This document shows, one piece after another, positions 46,743 through 60,321 of a stretch of DNA of 64,000 bases. The notes under the pieces were generated by a model. It was not told the origin of the DNA, did no database searches, and saw only the letters and a program-made list of their open reading frames with translations. The DNA lies in assembly GCF_964340395.1 (NCBI RefSeq), contig NC_135552.1, forward strand, positions 19,009,681 through 19,073,680, written 5' to 3'. The position numbers were made by a program, and so were the translations under genes. Position 1 is the stretch's first letter, and the number at the start of each line of letters is the position of its first letter. The stretch comes from Glandiceps talaboti. Its lineage: Eukaryota; Hemichordata; Enteropneusta; Spengelidae.

Positions 46743-47919
46743 ACATAAGACAGCACTAATCCAAGACCCTGGTATTCAAACATTGGGGGGTTTAAACTTT
46801 AAGACTTTGTCTATACGATACTTCTGAGCATAAATGTAAGTAATACCGAGATAAAACCAGACTCTATGCAATTAGTTTGTTGCCCACAATCAACAATACA
46901 CCCAAAATAGACACCATCCATATGACTAGCATTTCTTCAATTTCGTTGCTCCATAGCAACATTAATATACTACTACAAGGTAGGTGTGGTAAGGCTAGGC
47001 AAGCCAAGTGAATACATGAGATCATTTTACTAAACCACAATCTTTATACTGGTAATTTTACATGGCAATCATTCATACAGTCTACTATTACTGTTTTTTT
47101 CATCAACAATGATTTCATTGTTGGCTTCTTTCCTTCTTAACCTGGCTTGTTCATTCACCATACTTCCTGTGTCAACTTACAATAAAGAAATCGAAAGATA
47201 ACCAATAAACACACTGTCAGATATCTCCTGAATACACACTTTTACTAGACAGGTCCCCCCCTTCACAAAAATGAGTCAGAGTTGCATCATTTTTGGACAC
47301 TAAATACAACTTAGAGCAAGCTAGCAGGCAGACTGGAGTGTTTTATACAGAGAATAATAGTAGGGTGCCAGGAAATGTGACAACACCACAGTATTGTGTA
47401 TTGTTATTCAAATGATCTTGCCAATTGACAGTTATATCAATCAATGCCTACATATTTTTGTACCTATGTATGTCAACAATGGTTATTGTTACATCTCAGT
47501 CAACCATACCATTACAGTAGAATTTCGTCAATATCTTACAACATTAAATATCATTCTTAATGTTCTCAGTACATTCTGTTATTTTACTTACATCTCTGAT
47601 TAATTCAATTCATTGATCCCTATTTAATTTGATTTGCTGGAATTTGCAACTCATAATTTTCAACTCAAATCTGACACATTACATGGCTGTTAAAAACATG
47701 ACATGTTAATTTACTGCTGGTGATAATTAAGTAATATCTGTACAAAATAGTCCTTAAATTATTGACAATTTGCATAATGCTATCCTACTCGGGGACAAAA
47801 GAGCAGTCAAAACTGACTGTAATATTTCATTCCAAGACAAAATAAGAAATACAAAATATGCTACTGGGTAAAAATAATTTGATTTAAAAGGTAGCTATTT
47901 AAAAAATTAAACAAGAAAT
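46743..47919. other. Intergenic stretch: nothing recognisable
   Basis: AT-rich, with no exon or repeat that I can support. Confidence 0.5.
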
Positions 47920-48025
47920 TTACTTTTTCTTTATGTAAGCAGGACCTACAATTCCAGCCTGCAGTTTCATTTCAGTCTCAAAGCCATTGGAAGTCTTTCC
48001 ATTAATATTACGTTCTATATGTTTG
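47920..48025 (-). CDS. Terminal exon, cytoplasmic tail of the membrane protein
   Basis: Acceptor ..gaaatatcag, one base completing a Ser codon, then KHIERNINGKTSNGFETEMK, LQAGIVGPAYIKKK and TAA. The C-terminal KKK is not a classical KKxx retrieval motif. Confidence 0.55.
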
Positions 48026-51000
48026 CTGATATTTCTAATTCATCATCTCAGATGTTATGAATGCACCTTAGTTTCAACATTCAAACTATTACAATAATGG
48101 TGTAAAAAGTGGCTTAATCTACTTCCAAATTGAATTAAAAAGATTGATGTCATGTCACAGTATTGTCCTGCTAAGAGTGAAAAGGTATAAATCCTGTATA
48201 TTGAGGCCATACATCATCAATCAATGATTTGCATAGTACCGACCTATTCATCAAACATCAAAATCAATCATTTCTTAGCTTTTTTTTCTAGAAAGAAGTT
48301 CTCGAAAATACAATACAATATTACCAACACCAACCAATTTTCTGTCATTCCCCTGTGTTGTGCTTTAAATGATCCTCTAACATTGCAATTATCATGGCAT
48401 AGTAACTGAAAGAAATTTGGCTTGTCAAATGTCATATAATTAAATCACTTCTTTCATGACTGCTAAATAAAGAAAAGATAGCAAAAATTCTGTGATTGGA
48501 TAATGACAATTATTGGTATTATGCAAATGTGTTATTTCTATAGATATTTCAATACTTTGTACCATGAAGTGATTATGTATTTATTATTCACAATCTTAAT
48601 TTGGTTTAGAAAATTGTTAGGAAAGTCAGCCCTGGCTATGATTTTCAAGAGCATTGAATTTACAAAATTTAAACTTTACAGAATTTGAAATTTAAAAATT
48701 TCAAAGCTTGCATTCAGAACTTTTTTTAAAATGATAGCCTTTTTGAATATCACCATTTTGTGTTAAATTATATTACATTATATTACCATATGTTTATGAA
48801 ATGTAGCATAAAACAGAGTCTGGTGCATTCATGAAAAATAAATGCATTGATAGCCTTCAAAATATCTTTACCTTAAGTTAATAGTTTGCACAGGTCTACA
48901 TGAAGTTCTTCCTTTTCTGCTATAACAGTGAAGCCCTACCACCACTGCTACCGTCACCACTGCTCCCAACAAATCCTTGCCATTTTCAAAATGCTGGCAT
49001 CTGTATTTACATAAATGGTACACTTTATTGATTAAAAATATTACCAGTTTACTTCAGCATGGTGTTTTCTACACCATCAAGAAACAGTTCCATGAGTTGT
49101 CATTCACATTTGGTATTCAAATATCAACTGTGTTATCGTGTTGGGGGTCCCTAACAGACATGTGTTTGTAGAGATTCCATGTCACACAATCAGATATGTG
49201 TATTAAGTTACTCCTAGGAGATCAACAAAACAGCTCAACCGGATAAGATATCATCACCAGTGTCAGCAAGTATTTCTTGATAATCTAATATTTGTTGTTT
49301 TTTCTCCTAAGTCCACTTAACACTGGAAACCTGTATGCATTGCTATATAGAAAAGCTACCCACAATGCCCTATGGGACAGCTGCCTTCACTGCTCTATGG
49401 GAAACCTGCATGCACTGCTCTATGGGAAACCTGTATGCACTACTCTATGACTACACTTTGGGAAATCTATATGTACTCCTCTATGGAAGAGCTACCCACA
49501 ATGCTCTATGGGACAGCTGCCTATGGAAAACCTACATGCACTGCTCTATGGGAAACCCGTGTGCACCGCTCTATTACTACACTATGGGAAATCTGTATGT
49601 ACTGCTCTATGGAAAAGCTACATGCACTATGTTCTATAATTTGTACACATGTAAGTACTGTGGGTAAACTACTTTGTGGGAAACCTGCATACATTACTGT
49701 ATGGGAAGCCTGCAGGCACTACTCTGGAACAAATCTATACACTGCTCTACAGGGAGGAGGGGGACATAATATTACAAATGCAATCCTCAGTGGAGAAACC
49801 TGTATACATACAAAAGTTTGTATATGGAAACACTACTGTATCGGGTGTATGCAAAACCTGATGCATTGCTTGCACTGCTCTGTGGGAAACCTGCATGCAC
49901 TGCTCTGTGGGAAACCTGCATGCACTGCTCTGTGGGAAACCAGCATACACTGCTCTGTGGGAAACCTGCATGCACTGCTCTGTGGGAAACCTGCATGCAC
50001 TGCTCTGTGGGAAACCTGCATACATTACTCTATGGGAAGCCTGCAGGAAAGCTGCATGTACTGCTTTATGGGATGGATACATACATACACCTGAGACTTA
50101 AGTCAGTGCCAAACCACACTTCACGCCCACCCTGTAAATAGTTTGGGCATGTAAGTAGATGATGATGATTACTGAATGAAGTGTGTTTACTGATGTAGGT
50201 GGTCTGTCAAATTATCACACCCATTTTGTAGATATAAATGTATGAAGTGTTTGTTGACAATTGTGAAATGTGGCTGTGACACATCCACAGTGTTTCTTCC
50301 TGTCCCTGTCAAATCTACCTGCATAAGCCGAACAGCCACACCTTTGCTTTGAAAATGAGCCAGTTTCCAGTAAATGAGGACAGGTACATTCTACAATGAT
50401 GTAATGCTAGCATCAAAAGTGTGGGGTGTGGGTTGTTCAGATGAAGTCTGGAAAAAAAATGTTTTGTTAATACAACTAGTCATTCCTACAATAAGACACT
50501 GGTATCGTATGGTCTTTTTACACCATAACCATGACTACATTTTGTAACAGCAGTAATATATATATATGGTTGAAATTTTGATGAAACTTTTTAGGTGGCT
50601 GTCATAAGAATCACAACTTGATTACACACTTTTACCATACAAGTATTTGTCTCCTATCATATTGCATCCAGCAGTGAAGTTCTGATGGCCCACATACATG
50701 TACTTTCAGGCTGTAGTGTTAGCCAGCACATCCAAGACTCAAAACCTTATAATAAACACAGAAACCTGTGCTGAATGTCAAACTCATCAATAATGTTCTC
50801 ACATTCCAACACATCTTTCACTTGGAAGTAGGGTGGAGTTCTAACTTATTTACATACCAGGTGTGTTTTGAGGAGAGGTGAACCAGTTCCGACTGTTTGA
50901 ACGAACTACATGTACATGTACAAAATGTAGCCAATCACAAACTCTTGGCAATCATTTGTGATGTATGATACTGTTACATGTATGTTGTTAATACAAGAGC

Positions 51001-53718
51001 ACGTCCATGACTTTATTATATAGACTGTTATTCTCGAATTATCAGAAATCTCTTATTTAGTCTTGCATTGCAAATGCCAGCATAACTATGAAATGCAACA
51101 TCTCTAGGTTTCCATCCTGAATAATATGATATTCATATTTTTTTTTTGTTTCAGTACAGACCCATTTCATGTATTAGTACATGAAAATAGTTTTGTTTCA
51201 ACTTGTATGTCTATTATATTATGAACGCTGAAATTGTGGCGTTACATTTCTGTATGCACTTGCGTTGACTTATATTCAATAATTTTCATGAGTTTTTACT
51301 TATCTCAGTATTATTATAATATGCATGTTACATGTATTAAAAATATGAAAATTAAGCAGGTATGTATTTGACCTGATTGTGACACAAGTTACATAATACT
51401 TATTTAGTATTACATCAATAATGCTACCTTTAGGTTTGCACGTTTTATATGAGAATTCATCATACGCACAAAAGACATTAATAACCATTATCAAGAAATA
51501 ACCATTTCATCTTGTTGAAATATTTGTTATCACAGTGGACAGTGGTATACATTACATTGAGCTGAATCATACAGACTGAAGTACTGTCTATTACCGACAT
51601 CGACATCCTAGTGTTTTTTAATAGCGTGGTCAAATTACCAGTTCTAATTTCACTCCCTATCAACCACAATACAATAGAGTGAGGAAAAACAGCCAACTTC
51701 ACATACTGGGAGAAATTCAGTATCTGCTGTGCATTTTGAAGTCCTGCAGAAAATTAAACAGTATGTCTACATCAGGAAAATTATGTACGGTATTACAATA
51801 ATGCTGCTAGCATAATATATTATACTGTAATTTGAATGACGTTGGCTGAGGACAAAATTATTAGTTGGTGGTAACAGTCTGCCAACAGCAGTCTTGCTGT
51901 CATTGCTAGGCAGACATCAGATCTCGCCTAATTTCACACCAATGCCCTGTGGTGGTCATAAATATACATGTACAATACCCTATGCAAAAATATAATTTGG
52001 ACTTTTTCTGACGTTTTTTTTTTATTAAATAACAATTTATGAGAGATAACATAGATAATACTGAGATGTGAAAGAGAAAATATACTTTTATATCAATGTC
52101 CTTCTCATCATCTCATTACTCATCTCAACTACATGATTTACAGGGGTAAATTCTGCACATACATGTGTACTACCAGAGTAATGCATAGAACTATAAATAT
52201 GGAAACAAAAGATGGTGTATGATTTATCTCTATTCATAATTTTATCATATTTCATAGTATGTGTAGGGGCCAGAGAAATATGAAACTTGAAAGGAATGAA
52301 AATTATCCAGGAGATCTGACTATTCCAATGTGCCAGAGAAAATACCCATTTATACTTTTTAATGAAATTGTCACTTAAGACTCAAAGTGTAAGTGTTTGT
52401 AAGTAGGTGAAATTTACCCAAGTTCCTCAGGTATTTTATCAGGCTTGCACCTATCAGGCCCAGCTATTACCAGGGTTCCCCAACCCAGCAGAAACACATC
52501 CACCTCGAGTTTAAACATGTTCTGTTCAGTGTGTGTATGTTACTGTACTACCAGGTATTATGGAGGCAAAATCATACATTTCTTTATTGGCTAATCCTTT
52601 CACAAACACCCTCAAACTATAGTTAGCACTCAAACTTGGGAAGTTTTCTTTCACAAATACTACATTTTTCCGGTCCCTAATTATTCAGTTATTAAGAACG
52701 GATGACTTAATGTGTTGACTGTGGTAAAATGCCACATAAACATAACTAGTCAAAAACTTAGTGTCAAGGTCCCTTTTCATTCATTCATTTATTTATTTGT
52801 TGACAACTCAGGCATGTTTTCTTTTTCACTTTTTTTATTTCTTTAGTGTGCAAAAACCCATTTAAATGCAGAAATAATGCCCTTTTCTTTTCCATACAAG
52901 TCATAATATCGCACATTATTTCTTTTCTTATAAAAATTAAGCAATCCAGATAGTTCTTAAAATATCATTTATAGCTTTTGTAATTATAAGATCAAATTAT
53001 TCTATTACATTCTCACAACATATGTAACAAGTTTGAAGAAATGTCAATGCAATCTCACAAGACTGTACATGTGTTTAGTCTAAATTTTCAGGTAAACGTA
53101 TCAATTTCTGTGAGTTGCCTCACACAATTCTAGTACTGCATATTGACAAAATGCATTAATAAAGTTTGTGAACTCCTGACTTTCATTCCTATTTTTCTGA
53201 CTTCTTTTTTTTTTCATTAGGAAGAGCATATTATGTACAAGTACTCTTGTTTGAACAATATATTTTAGCTGACACAAATCTACAAGGTTCCACATGTATA
53301 TTCATTTCTTACCATTCTTGCAGACCAGTCCATTTTATTATCTTAGTGTTTAGAGTCATTTTATATTACTTTATTAGTATGCTGGAACAATGGGACCAGG
53401 ACAACCCCTTTTAATGTTCTTGACAATTTTACACTCATAATTAAATACACTACTGCATGAAAGCCATTTTATGTACCACACTAATGCAATGTGACTACCA
53501 TGTTCCAATTTACGCTACAGTAATGTAACATAGTGTAAATCGGAACAGGATGGTCAGGAACTAGACATTCACTATTATAACTTACACTCATTACCTTCAA
53601 TAGGGCCTTGATCATTACTACTACAGATTTTGTCAATGGTTCCACAAAATATTCTATCACCAAGTTGATGAATTTCAAAAGCTTTTGCTTCCAGTTCTTG
53701 CCAAAGTTTTAGCATCTC
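47920..53718 (-). CDS. Probable multi-exon gene for a single-pass membrane protein (cysteine-rich, TM, short tail)
   Basis: Candidate exons, 5' to 3': 53718-53595 (EMLKLWQELEAKAFEIHQLG, FCGTIDKICSS; helical), 52521-52418 (LEVDVFLLGWGTLVIAGPDR, CKPDKIPEEL), 51743-51639, ~50710-50636 (VCGPSELHCW), ~50357-50319 (RCGCSAYA), 49000-48872 (transmembrane helix LLGAVVTVAVVVGL, then HCYSRKGR), and 48025-47920 (tail ending GIVGPAYIKKK, stop). The last two exons join cleanly in phase. For 51743-51639 two frames are plausible: one continues in phase from the previous exon and is cysteine-rich (LPVCEVGCFSSLYC), the other uses a better donor. The CxxxC..LY..C-x6-CW spacing before a TM segment recalls the hinge of IZUMO/TMEM95 gamete-fusion proteins. 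That is a weak, memory-based resemblance. The upstream exon set and the start are unresolved. Confidence 0.5.
48872..49000 (-). CDS. Transmembrane exon of the membrane protein
   Basis: 129 bp between acceptor ..gtaaatacag and donor GTAAAG. It reads CQHFENGKD, then a 14-residue-plus hydrophobic helix, then basic YSRKGR and a further 16 residues. The hydrophobic-then-basic order predicts a cytoplasmic C-terminus. Confidence 0.6.
49335..50095. repeat. 25-bp minisatellite (ctgcatgcactgctctgtggga aac)
   Basis: About 25 units, degenerate on the left and nearly identical at 49880-50030. The unit lacks stops in several frames on both strands, which creates long meaningless open frames. It lies in an intron of the membrane-protein gene. 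Confidence 0.9.
53595..53718 (-). CDS. Helical exon of the membrane-protein gene
   Basis: 124 bp between acceptor ttttttggaaag and donor GTAATG. It codes EMLKLWQELEAKAFEIHQLG, DRIFCGTIDKICSSNDQG and PIE, ending with one base. The text is clearly protein-like and has no stop. Family unknown. Confidence 0.55.
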
Positions 53719-54127
53719 CTTTCCAAAAAATCAAAGAGTTGTCGCAGAACAGATGAAGGTTATTTTACACAATGTGCCTTCTAAAGTAACATCAAAGTAT
53801 TTACAAAAGGTTATGTTATACTCGCACCAAGGTTGGCTTTTTAACAAGTGGATAGCTTGACGGTAACTTTGTGCTAAGTTCTACTTCTATTCAGAACAAA
53901 TCAGAGCTCAACTCGGCAAAACAGGCAATCCTCTATGAGCAATGAACTATGCTTAGTTTGTGATGCACAAGTGTAATGAAATGTAAGACGGAAGGGGGGG
54001 GGGGGGTGAGGACATTTTGGGGCAGAATAAAAGACCATTCTATAGAAGTAGGCAAAACAAGTGTCTGATTTCAGCACCAATGCTCAATAAGAAATATTAT
54101 GGCCATAACATTTGCGTGTGAAAATAC

Positions 54128-54260
54128 TAGTCCTAGGAGGCTCTGACTCGAGTATGAAGTCAGATATATTTGGTCAGTATGATCTGAGAACGGAGTCATA
54201 CCGACCAAATATATGTACATGTATCTGACTCCGTACTCAAGTCAGAGCCTCCTCGGACTA
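54128..54260. mobile_element. Palindromic MITE, family F, TA target site
   Basis: Ends TA-GTCCTAGGAGGCTCTGACT and AGTCAGAGCCTCCTCGGAC-TA. The inner arms pair through atatttggtcagtatga and tcataccgaccaaatat. A half copy is at 60884-60950. Confidence 0.75.
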
Positions 54261-54402
54261 CGAAAATATACGTTAGGTTAGGCCAAATGTTCTGTTCAGT
54301 GTTCTTGAAAATGCGCTTTACGTTCCGACACTTCAAATACTAAGTAATTTCAAGGAGGGTCAAAGTTCCACGGAAATATACCCACGGACAGACTTACCTC
54401 GG

Positions 54403-54470
54403 CTACCACTCCCAACTGTCGGAAGGAAACGCAAGTAATTTATGGCAACCTGAGAAGACAAATCTGACTT
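54403..54470 (-). CDS. Possible exon before a strong GTAAGT donor
   Basis: On the minus strand SDLSSQVAINYLRFLPTV and GSGSR precede GAG|GTAAGT. Two acceptors are possible (after ..ttctcag or ..gattccag). The phase does not match the exon at 53718, so its membership is unclear. It could be a 5' UTR exon. Confidence 0.3.
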
Positions 54471-54660
54471 CGACTGGAATCACTGGCTACTCCTCCGAAA
54501 ATAATGAGGGTCACTATGATCTGGCGGCTTTTTAACAAAGTCAAAGAAACAACAGGCGCCACAAGAATCCAGTGATGGCACTTGGACAAGTTCAGTGCGT
54601 CTTTAAATAACAGTCTAGTAGCATGAAACACCACAATATATTCTGACCTATTTTGGCAGA

Positions 54661-55090
54661 TGTGGTATATGACAGTGGTTGACACTAACTCGCAGCTGTT
54701 CGCTGTACTCACAACGTTTTGGCGAAATCATGTGTGTCGCCAGACAAGTATTTACCGGTGTACACCTCCAGACTTCGAGCGAAACGAATGTGCTTTATAT
54801 GGGATCTGCATACAGGGTGTACTATTATATCGAAGTGTGACTGGCATCCTTTACTTGCTAGACTTTCTGGCTGCAGTACAGTTTATGTGTACGTGTGTAC
54901 TCTGTTGTGGCTTACACACGCACTGGACCAGCCTGAGCTGAGACGTCGTGTGGCACACGGTACGGACTACGGAGTGCAACGTTATAATATGTCGGTGAGA
55001 TTTGGCTATCTTTAGCTACAGATAAACATTGCTAATAAACAGTACTAACAAGCTTCTGTCCTCATTTCCGTGCAGTACTCGTAAATTTGC
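54661..55090. promoter_or_regulatory. CpG-richer block, possible promoter region
   Basis: CpG density is higher than in neighbouring DNA, and it lies between minus-strand exon candidates at 54403 and 55265. A plus-strand ATG-GTGAGA donor-like site lies at ~54990. Overlapping plus-strand frames here show no motifs. Confidence 0.3.
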
Positions 55091-55264
55091 AACTGATGGA
55101 TGGAGAACCTGACCAGTTGTCTCAAACCAGTGTGCATATTTAGTACACACAGATTGACAGTCGTCGATAGACCTGTCGACAGACTAGACATTTGGTAGTA
55201 CAATGAAATATGAGTTCACTTATTTTGGATAAGCGTCTTATTTTGAGATAGATAAAATACTCAC

Positions 55265-55427
55265 ACGATATGTCGACGTTCTTCAGGGAAAATATCACGC
55301 CCCCATCAATTCCAGCAACTTCAACTCGCTGTGGGAGCTGTGAAATCAACGATGGTTTAACGGGGTTATAAATCCACGAGAAACAGGAGACCAACAACAG
55401 GCTCAATATGGCGACTTTCCTAAACAT
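55265..55427 (-). CDS. First exon with N-terminal signal peptide or anchor
   Basis: ATG at 55427 opens MFRKVAILSLLLVSCFSWIY, a typical signal peptide or anchor, then QRVEVAGIDGGVIFSLKNVD and ends one base into a codon at a GTGAGT donor. A GTG upstream is not a likely start. It may be the first exon of the membrane-protein gene to the left, but I could not find a phase-matching second exon. Confidence 0.5.
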
Positions 55428-56021
55428 GGGAGTCACGTGATCGCGTAACCGATTACTTCATAGATTGCTTTGAAACACCGGAACTCACACGGAGAAGCCA
55501 TCCATCAATACCACCCGATGAATTGTATATTTAAAATATATATTGGGAGTGGGGAGCCGGACGCATAAAAATTAAAACGTCGCAAAAGCATGTAAAACTG
55601 TAACTTATATCGCATACAGAATATAATTTCTGTGTCGGATAAGCTTATCGTTATCTCGTAAGATAAACTATAACAATCTAAAAAGTAATAGGCCTATTTA
55701 AATGGTCCCAAGCCTAACAAAAGTTCAAGCTACGGTCGATGGGCAAACATAAAACGTGCATTTATTCCACCAGGAACACATACCAAAATATGTAGAAATG
55801 AATTAAATACAAACAATATCAACAAGGATTGAAAGTACATTGTCAGCAACTTTATTTTTCCCCAAATCTGCATCCGGAACATTTTTCCTGTTTCGATTGG
55901 GAGAATTGGAGTCCCACTGTGACTTTAAACGTCACTCCGTTATATTTTTCAAGGTGACTTCAAAGAAATACGACACACTGTAGATCGTTAGCTTCTGTCG
56001 TATAGAAGAGAACAAGGCTCC
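55428..56021. other. Upstream flank of the signal-peptide exon
   Basis: Moderate CpG content near 55430-55560. No exon or repeat seen. Confidence 0.4.
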
Positions 56022-56183
56022 ACTTGATGACGACGACGACGAAGACGACGACGACGACGACGATGATGATGATGATGATGAAGAAGAAGAAGAAGAAGAA
56101 GAAGAAGAAGAAGAAGAAGAAGGTGGTGGTGGTGGTGGTGGTGGTGATGATGATGATGGTGGTGGTGGTGGTGGTGGTGGTGG

Positions 56184-56229
<46 letters not shown>

Positions 56230-56462
56230 GGTGGTGGTGGTGATGCTGATGGTGGTGATGCTGGTGGTGGTGGTATTGTTGTTGTTTTTGGTGGTGGTGA
56301 TGGTAGTGGTGGTGGTGGTGGTGGTGGTGGTGGTGGTGGTGGTGGTGGTGATGATGATGGTGCTGGTGGTGGTGGTGGTGGTGGTGGTGGTGGTGGTGGT
56401 GGTGGTGGTGGTGGTGGTGGCGGCGGCGGCGGCGGCGGCGGTGGTGGTGGTGGTGGTGGTTC
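56022..56462. repeat. 440-bp compound trinucleotide repeat (GAC/GAT/GAA/GGT/GGC)
   Basis: Successive blocks of GAC, GAT, GAA, GGT with GAT, and GGC. Frames across it are homopolymers of His, Val, Met or Leu and are not genes. Strongly purine/G biased. Confidence 0.97.
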
Positions 56463-58008
<1,546 letters not shown>

Positions 58009-59550
58009 TTATGTCTCTAATATCGTCATTAAAGTACATTGCACCCATATGCCTGTTACCATCGTTCTGACGACAAAGTTAAGATACAATATATGTACTG
58101 CGGTGTTGATATGACGACTTGAAATGATAGATGGTCAAAAACGGAAGAAGTGCCAGAATTTTGCATAGCTTAATTTAATATACTAAATCCTGGTAAGAAC
58201 TATTAAAGCTACCGATGTATTTTAGTTACTAGCACCCTTGATATAATATTCAGACTGCCTCGTCAACATTTTTCCAGGTCGGCATTGTTTCACATGCTGA
58301 ATCAAAGTTGGTGAGAAAGAAAACTACTTTTAGTATATTTTCTCTATTATTTTTCGTTAAGGAAAGTCGATATGTAAAAGTAATGAGAATGTGATCAAAT
58401 GTAGGTTGTTGGTTTTTTTTTGGTTTTTTTTGCAAAACATATGTATTATAGTCCTAGAAATTGAAAAGAAAACATGGGGTTGCCATACTTATCTTTTTTT
58501 ATAAATGCCGAAAGTACGGTATACACTCCCAAACATTTGTAATGCAAATTATGAAAAATAGTCGAGCTGGCGTGGAAACAAGCAAAAACTGTCGCAAAAG
58601 TTTGCCTTGTCGAAGAAGTTTGACGTTACTTTCAACACTCGCATTGCAACGTTTTGTTTGTTATTTTTCCTCTGACACTAGAGTTTTCTGTCATAAATTC
58701 AGGGACAATTTTCTCTCCAAACGCCACACACAACACCGCGGGGCACCCCCCCCCCCTCCACGAATCATCTGCCCCGAAAAATGGTTCTCTTGTGTTATGT
58801 GGTTTGTCGTTTCAGAAAATCATCAGTCATTATTTTGTATTCTTTGCGAAACCAAAAGTAAGAAGATTAATTTTAAATTGTATGTAGTTTATCTTTAATA
58901 CTCTGAATTCACAAAGAAGTACACATTCCATTTTTTACACACCTTTCCACTAAATGTATCTTATTGCGCAATGTGTCGCTGACTTTCCTTGTCATAAAAG
59001 AACTCACTGAAGTCATGGTTGAGAACACTTTTTCGTTATTTTCTGACTTTCTGGTCATGCAACGACATCAAAGTCTTTAATAATTGAGGGAGATACCATA
59101 ACTATGCCATACCACCATATTTCGTCTATCTTGTATATAAGCCATTGAACCATTATTTATAGAAAGATGGTTTAGCGATTATATAGCTCGACACAAAACC
59201 CCCATGGATTACTCCCAGTCAATCAACAGGCTGTGACAACAATAATGCTTCGTTTGTATATTTATAAACCAGCTGCATACGCCAGCTAATAGATTCCTTT
59301 CAGCTCTTACATGATATTACATCGAGTACGGGTAATTATCTTTCGCCCAATGTTACCGTTACATTTAAAACATGGTAATTAATTAAGTCGTATATTTCAC
59401 TCATTTAAATTATTCTCATCACTTGCATTGTTGCACGGATGAAATGCTGAAAATTGTCAGGATAATCCAGTGATTGTGAACTTAGAGCGATGTAGGAAAA
59501 ACCGATAAACAATAATCTGTAAGGTTTGTACTTCTATGCCAGAGGCTCAG
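58009..59550. other. Intergenic stretch upstream of BARD1: nothing certain
   Basis: A slightly CpG-richer part at 58560-58760 holds open frames on the plus strand without motifs. Confidence 0.45.
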
Positions 59551-59551
59551 A

Positions 59552-59585
59552 CCACTATATAGTTTTACATGTAAAGTGGTCTGAG
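59552..59585. repeat. Short palindrome in the BARD1 upstream region
   Basis: Tcagaccactatatag faces tttacatgtaaagtggtctga, forming a hairpin with gaccact/agtggtc arms. Confidence 0.6.
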
Positions 59586-59640
59586 AATGGCAGAGAGTAT
59601 TTATTTGTGATATCGCCCTCAACTAGGGCTCGAAGAAAAT

Positions 59641-59650
59641 GCGCATGCGT
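59641..59650. promoter_or_regulatory. NRF1-like site upstream of BARD1
   Basis: GCGCATGCGT differs from the NRF1 consensus GCGCATGCGC at one base. It lies 78 bp before the BARD1 ATG, a usual distance for TATA-less housekeeping promoters. Confidence 0.5.
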
Positions 59651-59670
59651 TCTACTCATCTCGTATAGCA

Positions 59671-59712
59671 ATGGCGGGTGTTTTGTATTTTGATCTGACT
59701 CGTGATGTTTAG
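59671..59712 (+). CDS. Upstream open reading frame in the BARD1 leader
   Basis: ATG GCG GGT.. codes MAGVLYFDLTRDV and stops 16 bp before the main ATG. The AUG context (gcaATGG) is good. It could reduce BARD1 translation if the leader starts upstream of it. Confidence 0.35.
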   Translation: MAGVLYFDLTRDV

Positions 59713-59727
59713 TTGAGGTGTGTGAGG

Positions 59728-60321
59728 ATGGAGTACAACACGATCGACTGGAGTTGTACCAAAGAAGCACTACTTGTTTTAGAGAAATCCCTAGAATGTC
59801 CGATCTGGTACGTATTCGTGTACAGAACACCCACTGTACACAGTTTGCAGTGCACATATGATGACAGTCCCTTGCTTGTGAGATATACAGTACTACATGT
59901 ACTTACTAGTACTACTACCAGTACTAACTAGTAATATTTAATTTACATGTAATAGTGATTATTAGTGATTTTAAAATATTCATATAAGTTACAATAATCT
60001 CCTGTAAGTGATAGGTTTCCTGTTGACTGTGTTGCTTAATAATTTTTTACTTAATATTCAATGACTACAGTATATTTTTTTTTATAATATAAATAATTTT
60101 ATTTAAAAATGATCATCATAATAGCTGTTAGAAATTACAATTCAATTACAATGCAATTGTAATTTCTCACAGCCATTATGATAAAACATTGACTCAATGA
60201 ATTTGACGTTGCATGATAATATCTGCAATTAATAGTTTGGCTACACCTGGTATATCTTTTTCAGTTCCAGAATACTACAGGAACCCTGCAGTCTTGGTAA
60301 CTGTGACCACGCTTTCTGTAG
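59728..60321 (+). CDS. BARD1: BARD1-like gene, first two coding exons (RING domain)
   Basis: Exon 1, 59728-59807, codes MEYNTIDWSCTKEALLVLEK and SLECPI with a split Cys codon before GTACGT. Exon 2, 60265-60321 (57 bp), completes the Cys and codes SRILQEPCSLGNCDHAFCR before GTATGT. Together they give the first half of a RING finger: C24-x2-C27 and C-DH-x2-C. The W-x4-..-AL-x2-LEK-x-L-x-C run and EP-x-x-LG-x-C-x-H spacing (one residue longer than BRCA1) match BARD1, as do the split codons. BARD1 pairs with BRCA1 as a ubiquitin ligase in DNA repair. The rest (second RING half, ankyrin repeats, BRCTs) was not found up to 64000, so either intron 2 exceeds 3.6 kb or this is a 5' fragment. Confidence 0.82.
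60117..60180. repeat. 64-bp hairpin in BARD1 intron 1
   Basis: Cataatagctgttagaaatt and acaatt pair with aattgt, aatttctcacagccattatg. Probably a minimal MITE. Confidence 0.65.

Noticed and set aside
48917-49035. Plus-strand EGF-like text (NPCHFQNAGIC)
   Set aside because: The same DNA on the minus strand is a better exon with TM helix, acceptor and donor; the plus frame lacks the remaining EGF cysteines.
49372-50094. 240-codon frame with repeated tryptophan/cysteine motif
   Set aside because: Created by the stop-free 25-bp minisatellite; equivalent frames exist on both strands.
49335-50095. CRISPR-like array
   Set aside because: Units are contiguous without spacers and the genome is eukaryotic.
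54440-54600. Minus-strand frame interrupted by one TGA, considered as a selenoprotein
   Set aside because: No conserved neighbour motif or SECIS-like structure could be recognised; a splice acceptor just after the TGA is simpler.
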